Of a DNA stretch of 64,000 bases, positions 58,531-64,000 are shown one piece after another. The notes under the pieces are model-generated. The model made no database searches and was not told the origin of the DNA. It saw only the letters and a list, made by a program, of their open reading frames with translations. A program made the position numbers and the translations under genes. Origin of the DNA: Sporosarcina luteola (GTDB lineage Bacteria > Bacillota > Bacilli > Bacillales_A > Planococcaceae); contig NZ_JAMBOK010000001.1 of NCBI RefSeq assembly GCF_023715585.1, forward strand, positions 248,001 to 312,000, read 5' to 3'. Each line of letters opens with the position of its first letter. The stretch's first letter is position 1.

Positions 58531-59859
58531 ATGAAAAAAGCGAAGGAATTGCTAGAGATCATTCCAAAAATGAATTCATTTCCGAAATTTGGACGTGTCG
58601 CACGGGTAGTCGGCCTCATGATTGAATCACAAGGTCCTGAAAGCTCGGTCGGGGATGTATGCCGCATTCATCTAACTGATGGAGAAAAGGAAGACTCTGT
58701 CATTTTGGCGGAAGTCGTTGGTTTCAGAGAAGAAATTGTCATCTTGATGCCTTACTCGAATATCACTGACATATCAAGTGGCTGCCTTGTCGAATGTACC
58801 GGGAAGCCGCTTGAAGTGAAGGTCGGAATGAATCTGATCGGTAAAGTACTCGATTCCATGGGAAACCCGATTGACGGCAGTCCACTTCCGAAAGGTTTAT
58901 CGACTGTGCGAACAGAACAGGACCCCCCGAATGTCATGATTAGAATGCCGATCAGTGAAAAACTGGCTGTCGGTGTCAAAGCCATTGATGGGATGTTGAC
59001 CGTCGGAAACGGCCAGCGGGTCGGGATTTTTGCGGGTTCAGGCGTTGGGAAAAGCACATTGCTCGGAATGATTGCAAGAAATACAACAGCTGATTTGAAC
59101 GTAATCGGTCTGATCGGAGAACGCGGCCGTGAAGTCCGGGAGTTCATCGAGCGGGATTTAGGTCCCGAAGGATTAAGCAAGACAATCGTTGTTGCCGCGA
59201 CTTCCGACCAACCTGCACTCATGAGGATCAAAGGCGCCTTCACAGCTACCGCAATTGCAGAGTATTTCCGGGATAAAGGATTGAATGTCATGCTCATGAT
59301 GGATTCCGTCACCCGCGTCGCAATGGCGCAGAGGGAAATCGGGCTTGCGGTAGGAGAGCCCCCTGCAACGCGCGGTTACACGCCATCCGTATTCTCGATT
59401 TTGCCAAAGCTTTTGGAACGGACTGGAACGAACGATGTCGGTGCAATTACAGCATTTTACACAGTGCTTGTCGATGGCGATGACATGAACGAACCGATTG
59501 CAGACGCGGTACGAGGTATACTCGATGGCCATATTGTCCTGGATAGGACACTTGCCAACAAAGGACAGTACCCGGCCATTAATGTCTTGAAAAGCGTAAG
59601 CCGTCTCATGAATCATATTGCCAGTCCTGAACATGTAAAAGCCGCCGAAAAGCTCCGTGAGTTGTATTACACATATGACAAGTCCGAAGATCTTATCAAT
59701 ATCGGAGCGTATAAGCGGGGCACTTCAAGGGAAATCGATGAAGCGATTGAATACGAAGCGCATATCACCAACTTTTTGAAGCAGAGTTATCAAGAGAATG
59801 TCCAGATGGAAGACAGCATCGAAGAATTGATATCACTTGCTCCAGGAGGAGGTACATGA
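58531..59859 (+). CDS. fliI: Flagellum-specific ATP synthase FliI
   Basis: Hexameric ATPase of the flagellar type III export system. 442 residues, F1-beta-like: Walker A GIFAGSGVGKSTLLGMIAR near residue 167, catalytic Glu in GLIGERGREV, Walker B VMLMMDSVTRVAMAQREIG, and GYTPSVFSILPKLLERTG. Its stop overlaps the fliJ start. Confidence 0.97.
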   Translation: MKKAKELLEIIPKMNSFPKFGRVARVVGLMIESQGPESSVGDVCRIHLTDGEKEDSVILAEVVGFREEIVILMPYSNITDISSGCLVECTGKPLEVKVGMNLIGKVLDSMGNPIDGSPLPKGLSTVRTEQDPPNVMIRMPISEKLAVGVKAIDGMLTVGNGQRVGIFAGSGVGKSTLLGMIARNTTADLNVIGLIGERGREVREFIERDLGPEGLSKTIVVAATSDQPALMRIKGAFTATAIAEYFRDKGLNVMLMMDSVTRVAMAQREIGLAVGEPPATRGYTPSVFSILPKLLERTGTNDVGAITAFYTVLVDGDDMNEPIADAVRGILDGHIVLDRTLANKGQYPAINVLKSVSRLMNHIASPEHVKAAEKLRELYYTYDKSEDLINIGAYKRGTSREIDEAIEYEAHITNFLKQSYQENVQMEDSIEELISLAPGGGT

Positions 59860-60311
59860 TGAAACCTTATGAATACCGATTTGAAAAGGTGCTCACATAC
59901 CGGGAACAGGAGAAAACGGAGACCGAGGTAGAATTCAAAAAAGCGGTCGAGTCTTTCGAAACGATCGCAACTGAATTATATGAAGTGTTGAAACGGAAGG
60001 AAGACGTCATCGGCGAACACCAGGAAAAAATGAAAACAGGCTTTTCCATCAATGAAATCCATCACTATGCCCGATTTATCGATAGCCTCGATAAACGGAT
60101 CGAGGATCTGCAGCAATCGGTTCTTAAAGCCCGTTCCAAAATGAATTGGTTCGAAGAGAGATTGCTCGAGAAGACGATCGAAGTGAAAAAGTTTGAAAAG
60201 ATGAAGGAAAAAGATAAAGAACATTATCGTACTGAAATGGAACAAGCGGAAGCAAGTTTGTTGGATGAATTATCAACATTGAAGTTCCATAGAAGAGAAA
60301 CAGGGTGGTAA
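59856..60311 (+). CDS. fliJ: Flagellar export chaperone FliJ
   Basis: Coiled-coil stalk and chaperone escort of the export gate. 151 residues, almost entirely charged helix, beginning MMKPYEYRFEKVLTYREQEKTE (a second ATG follows at 59859). AGGAGG precedes. Its identity rests on position, length and coiled-coil character as well as the YRFEKVL start. Confidence 0.88.
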   Translation: MMKPYEYRFEKVLTYREQEKTETEVEFKKAVESFETIATELYEVLKRKEDVIGEHQEKMKTGFSINEIHHYARFIDSLDKRIEDLQQSVLKARSKMNWFEERLLEKTIEVKKFEKMKEKDKEHYRTEMEQAEASLLDELSTLKFHRRETGW

Positions 60312-60312
60312 C

Positions 60313-60918
60313 TTGGCAAGGAACTCAAAACTTCAAACGGACGAGAACATCGTTGAAAAGAAAAAAGGCGCCCGCCTCTTCCAGGAAGTGTTGCTATGGA
60401 CTCTCATTCCGCTTCTATTCACGACGATGGTGCTATTGATCATCGCATATGTCGCCGATGTGAATGTTTTTGACAAAGCGAAAGAATTGACACAATCCCT
60501 TCCATTCACAAAGGAGAAGCAGGTTGATGATCAAAAAGGCAGCGACATGATCATTGAAGAGCGTGTCGTCGAATTGCAGGCGGAAATCCAAGAGAAGGAA
60601 GCCCAGCTGTACAAACTACAAGAGGATCTCACAAAGTCAGCAGATGAAAAAAAATCTTTGCTCGATGAACAAACGAGCTTGCTGGCTCAAATTGAAGCAT
60701 TGAAAGTTGAAAAAGATGATTATAAACGCGACATGAAAGAAATCATTTCAACATTCGAGAAAATGTCAGCAAAGTCCGCAGCTCCTGTTATCACCAAAAT
60801 GAGCGATGCGGAAGCAATCGAATTACTTAGCAAGCTAAAACCTGAAGTTCTCGCACCGATATTAGAAAAGATGTCGCCTGAAGATGCAGCAAAGTACACA
60901 AGTCTTATGACCAAGTAA
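60313..60918 (+). CDS. ylxF: MotE/YlxF family flagellar protein
   Basis: 201-residue protein with one N-terminal membrane helix (about 28-50), a coiled coil (about 80-150) and a C-terminal MgtE-N-like segment (MSDAEAIELLSKLKPEVLAPILEKMSPEDAAKY). TTG start at 60313. Family members lie between fliJ and fliK; MotE in other bacteria is a chaperone for motor proteins. The exact role here is unknown. Confidence 0.88.
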   Translation: MARNSKLQTDENIVEKKKGARLFQEVLLWTLIPLLFTTMVLLIIAYVADVNVFDKAKELTQSLPFTKEKQVDDQKGSDMIIEERVVELQAEIQEKEAQLYKLQEDLTKSADEKKSLLDEQTSLLAQIEALKVEKDDYKRDMKEIISTFEKMSAKSAAPVITKMSDAEAIELLSKLKPEVLAPILEKMSPEDAAKYTSLMTK

Positions 60919-60962
60919 GCGGAAACTGAGGGTGGCATTTATTGAGGGGAGGTGAAAATAGA

Positions 60963-62210
60963 GTGAACATCGGAACATTACAAACAATGATAAGCGCTAA
61001 TCAAGCTGTAACAAAAAAAATGCAAAACAGCGGGTCGGTCACTTCCAAGTTCGGATCGGTATTCGCCGGCATATCTTCAAAAACGGCTAAAGTTGAGAGT
61101 CCAACTAACGGAGAAATTCCGATCGAATTAATTCCGAATCTATTTACTGCCTCAACAGTTGAAAATTTGGAGAATGCTGTACAAGCGATTCAAGGTAACG
61201 AGAATGTTGCTATCGGAAGCAATGGGAGCTTAGAAGAAGTAGCAAGTTGGTTATCGATTAACCCTGAAGAAATGCTCAAAAAGCTTCAACAATTGCTGGA
61301 GGAAGCCGGCATATCTAAAAGCGAAACTGAGGAAATTACGATCGCCACCGATATGTGGACTTTGCTAGACATGATCGACGAAGCAGGAATACGTTTTTTC
61401 GAAAATTTGAATGAGGAACTTCTAAAGCCAGGTACAAGGAATGAGGCAACTCAACTCTTATCCTTACTAAAAACAATCGAATTGTTGGCTCCAAAATCAG
61501 ATATGGATTTATGGATGGAGCAGAAGGTGGATAATTTCCGCCAAGTGATCTCAGTGGCTGCTGGCCAATTCGAACAGCGGATGACAACAGCAGGGAGGCA
61601 GGAACAATTGCCGTTCCTCAATCAGAAAACCGACTTCAGGATCATCCTTGAAACAAATTCTGCAACTTCCGCAAATGCAGAAGGAGCTGGGCAGAAACAA
61701 GCCGAGGCAACACCGCAATCTGGAGCTGTTCATGCAACAACGGTAGTCAGAGCAGAAGTGTCATTACAGCAGGCAGAATCGAATTCAGCGAACCGGAGCG
61801 AAACACTGCTTAGGGAAATGCAGGCGTTAATGAAACGTTCCAATTTCGGACAAGTCGGCGGAACCAATCGGATGCTCATTAAGTTATATCCTGAACATCT
61901 CGGCCAAGTCCGTATCGAGCTGCTTGAAACGAATGGAATCATGACAGCAAGAATTCTCGCATCAACGGCCCTGGCTAAAGGAATGCTTGATAGTCAGCTA
62001 CATCAACTGAAACATGCATTTAATCAGCAGAACTTGCAAGTCGACCGCGTTGACATTGCGCAAACAATCCAAGAATCGCAAAAAAATGAGCGTGAACAAG
62101 CTTTTAATGAACATTTCAAGCGTGAGCAACAGACGGATGATAACAAACAGAACCAATCACAGGAAGATGAACTTTCATTTGAAGAATATATGATTGAACT
62201 GGAGGTGTAG
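60963..62210 (+). CDS. fliK: Flagellar hook-length control protein FliK
   Basis: Measures hook length and switches the export gate through FlhB. The GTG at 60963 (MNIGTLQTMISANQ) is about 9 bases after GGGGAGGTG; a TTG at 60942 precedes that site. 415 residues: a variable, Gln/Ser-rich N-terminal region and the conserved C-terminal domain (NRMLIKLYPEHLGQVRIELLETNGIMTARI to LHQLKHAFNQQNLQVDRVDI). The tail is Glu/Gln-rich. Confidence 0.92.
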   Translation: MNIGTLQTMISANQAVTKKMQNSGSVTSKFGSVFAGISSKTAKVESPTNGEIPIELIPNLFTASTVENLENAVQAIQGNENVAIGSNGSLEEVASWLSINPEEMLKKLQQLLEEAGISKSETEEITIATDMWTLLDMIDEAGIRFFENLNEELLKPGTRNEATQLLSLLKTIELLAPKSDMDLWMEQKVDNFRQVISVAAGQFEQRMTTAGRQEQLPFLNQKTDFRIILETNSATSANAEGAGQKQAEATPQSGAVHATTVVRAEVSLQQAESNSANRSETLLREMQALMKRSNFGQVGGTNRMLIKLYPEHLGQVRIELLETNGIMTARILASTALAKGMLDSQLHQLKHAFNQQNLQVDRVDIAQTIQESQKNEREQAFNEHFKREQQTDDNKQNQSQEDELSFEEYMIELEV

Positions 62211-62213
62211 TGA

Positions 62214-62861
62214 TTGATAGAAGGACAAAAATCGATAACAGAATCGATGTTTCTGATAAATAATCAGCGGGATCAACGAAAAACGGGATCGGGCACAATG
62301 GGCAAGGATGCATTCATGAAAATCCTTATTGCACAGCTGCAAAACCAGGATCCTACAAACCCGATGAAAGATAACGAGTTCATTGCGCAAATGGCACAAT
62401 TCTCATCTCTTGAACAAACGACGAACTTGACAAGTGCATTTGAGAAGTTCGCCGAGGCACAAAACCAATCCCAATTGATCCAATACAATCAATTCGTCGG
62501 AAAGAACGTCCGTTGGCATGAGATATCAGACAAGAAGGACGAAGCAGGCAAACCGATCGTCAATGAAGGGACAGGCATCATCCAATCCGCAAAGTTCGTA
62601 AATGGATCTGTCGTATTCTCGATGGCAGACGGGAAGGAATTAACACCAGGCAATATTTCCGAAGTGCTAGCAGGTTCGGGAAATACGAATAGTTTAGTAG
62701 AGGCAAGTCTTTTAATTGGAAAAACAGTCGGTTATTTGGATGGTGAAGAGGAAAAATCAGGATTAGTCGTTTCTGTTTCCAATAAGGAAGGAAAGCTTCA
62801 ATATATATTGGACGACGGTACCAGAATCAATGGCGATTCATTCACATCCATCAGTCAATAA
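62214..62861 (+). CDS. flgD: Flagellar hook assembly scaffold FlgD
   Basis: Cap protein on which the hook polymerises. TTG start at 62214, 6 bases after GGAGGTG; 215 residues. The N-terminal signature MGKDAFMKILIAQLQNQDPTNPMKDNEFIAQMAQFSSLEQ is diagnostic. The C-terminal part is shorter than in enterobacteria. Confidence 0.95.
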   Translation: MIEGQKSITESMFLINNQRDQRKTGSGTMGKDAFMKILIAQLQNQDPTNPMKDNEFIAQMAQFSSLEQTTNLTSAFEKFAEAQNQSQLIQYNQFVGKNVRWHEISDKKDEAGKPIVNEGTGIIQSAKFVNGSVVFSMADGKELTPGNISEVLAGSGNTNSLVEASLLIGKTVGYLDGEEEKSGLVVSVSNKEGKLQYILDDGTRINGDSFTSISQ

Positions 62862-62879
62862 TCAAAAAGGAGCGAGTGT

Positions 62880-63260
62880 ATGGACAAGTTGAACATCCAC
62901 CACGTTCCATCGCAGCCACTCATACGCCATGGACAACCTTTGAAAACACCGCCACAGCCAAAACAGTCATTTATCGAACAGCTGAACAAAGCAATCCGGC
63001 CACAGGAATTGAAAATCAGCAAACACGCAAATGATAGGCTGAAGGAGCGAAACATTCAGATTACAGAAACTGAATGGGCGCACATCACAGACAAGGTGAA
63101 TGAAGCAAAAGTAAAGGGAATTAAAGAATCGCTTGTACTGATGGATCAAGCAGCACTGATCATCAGCGCAAAAAATTCCACAGTCATTACAGCGATGGAT
63201 CGCAAAGAAGCGAAAGACCAACTATTCACAAACATCGACGGCACAATCGTGCTCAGCTAA
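62880..63260 (+). CDS. Flagellar operon protein (TIGR02530-like)
   Basis: 126-residue soluble protein of the family found between flgD and flgE in Bacillales and Clostridia. A Pro-rich start (SQPLIRHGQPLKTPPQPKQ) leads to the conserved core KISKHANDRLKERNI, KVNEAKVKGIKESLVLMDQAALIISAKNSTVITAMDR. No membrane segment. Function unknown; a hook-related role is suggested only by position. Confidence 0.85.
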   Translation: MDKLNIHHVPSQPLIRHGQPLKTPPQPKQSFIEQLNKAIRPQELKISKHANDRLKERNIQITETEWAHITDKVNEAKVKGIKESLVLMDQAALIISAKNSTVITAMDRKEAKDQLFTNIDGTIVLS

Positions 63261-63347
63261 CACCGGCAGGACCTCAGACAGAGGATGCCGACGTACTGCC
63301 GACTGACAGAGGCAAGTACACTTACAATCCGAGAGGGGAAAAATTAA

Positions 63348-64000
63348 ATGTTACGATCAATGTACTCAGGAATCTCAGGCCTACGAAACTTCCAAACAAA
63401 ATTGGATGTCATCGGGAATAATATATCGAATGTAAATACTTATGGATTTAAGAAGGGCAGAACGATTTTCAAGGATTTGATTTCACAAACAGTTGCGGGT
63501 GCATCAGGCGCTACAGCAACTCGTGGAGGAGTAAACCCGAAGCAGGTAGGACTAGGATCGCAAATCGCTGCAATTGATACTATCCATACTGGCGGATCCA
63601 CACAATTCACAGGAAACACTCTGGACTTAGCGATTTCAGGAGATGGATTTTTCCAAGTAGCTGATGGCAATCCGACAACAGGTTTCAGTACAAGCCGTTT
63701 ATATACGAGAGCAGGTAATTTCTATTTAGATAACCAAGGGTTTTTAGTAAATAGTGACGGAAAATATTTAGTTTCGACATCAGGTAGACCATTAAAAATT
63801 CCTACAGATGCACAAAGCATGTCAATCGGACAAGATGGTTCTGTCAATTATGTAGCATCAAACGGAACATTAACTCCAGAAGGTCAAATTCAACTTGCCA
63901 AATTCCCTAACCCAGCAGGTCTTCAAAAAACGGGTGGTAATTACTTCCAACAAACAGCTAACTCAGGTGCAGCTTCAACGGGAACTGCAACAACTTCTGG
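63348..64000 (+). CDS. flgE: Flagellar hook protein FlgE (3' end cut by window)
   Basis: Starts at ATG 63348 behind GAGAGGGG and is open to the window end (217 complete codons). The N-terminus [20 protein letters not shown] followed by [19 protein letters not shown] is the axial-protein signature, with [13 protein letters not shown] and [19 protein letters not shown] typical of FlgE/FlgG. Position after flgD favours FlgE, though B. subtilis annotation at this locus has also used flgG. Confidence 0.92.
   Translation, partial: MLRSMYSGISGLRNFQTKLDVIGNNISNVNTYGFKKGRTIFKDLISQTVAGASGATATRGGVNPKQVGLGSQIAAIDTIHTGGSTQFTGNTLDLAISGDGFFQVADGNPTTGFSTSRLYTRAGNFYLDNQGFLVNSDGKYLVSTSGRPLKIPTDAQSMSIGQDGSVNYVASNGTLTPEGQIQLAKFPNPAGLQKTGGNYFQQTANSGAASTGTATTS

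Overview
The window is about 64 kb of ordinary-looking chromosome from a Bacillales bacterium. The gene order (pyr operon end, gmk-rpoZ-coaBC-priA-def-fmt-rsmB-prpC-prkC-rsgA-rpe-thiN-spoVM, fakA, recG, fapR-plsX-fab, rnc-smc-ftsY, ffh, rpsP-trmD-rplS, rbgA-rnhB, sucCD, dprA-topA-xerC-hslVU-codY, flgB onward) follows the Bacillus subtilis chromosome between pyr and fla/che almost gene by gene. Repeated intergenic sequences of a style I associate with Planococcaceae, a signal peptidase gene between rplS and rbgA, and a recognisable spoVM suggest a spore-forming, flagellated, Sporosarcina-like organism. That placement is inference; no rRNA is present.

Layout. 1-2975: end of the pyrimidine operon (pyrK partial, pyrD, pyrF, pyrE), converging on rqcH. 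4851-17472: guanylate kinase, RNA polymerase omega, coenzyme A synthesis, replication restart, protein N-terminal formylation/deformylation, rRNA methylation, the PrpC/PrkC phosphatase-kinase pair, RsgA, Rpe, ThiN and a tiny spoVM. 17535-23884: rpmB (minus strand), yloU, fakA, the two L-serine dehydratase subunits and recG. 23885-25043: a gene-poor stretch of repeats and a decayed toxin-like fragment. 25044-36356: FapR-controlled fatty acid/phospholipid genes, acpP, rnc, smc, ftsY, ylxM, ffh. 36675-41758: rpsP, khpA, rimM, trmD, rplS, lepB, rbgA, rnhB. 41765-53306: a FliK-like/FlhB-like orphan pair, sucCD, dprA, topA, xerC, hslVU, codY. 53603-64000: the fla/che operon from flgB to a truncated flgE. 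Many genes are translationally coupled through ATGA overlaps.

The coding part is conserved housekeeping. The unexplained structure lies between genes. At least ten intergenic elements of three families (called A, D and E here) are built from nested inverted repeats. Outer stems are kept by compensatory base changes between copies, while internal hairpin cassettes are swapped, including between families A and D. One cassette has also expanded into a 5-copy tandem array of 61-62 bp inside the flagellar operon between fliE and fliF. This modular hairpin system is the best candidate for something undescribed. Other points of interest: a SpoVM with a lysine-rich tail running into its terminator; a frameshifted PIN/DUF4411-like remnant beside a repeat; a FliK/FlhB-C-like pair outside the flagellar operon; and an HslV whose catalytic Thr is not next to the initiator Met.
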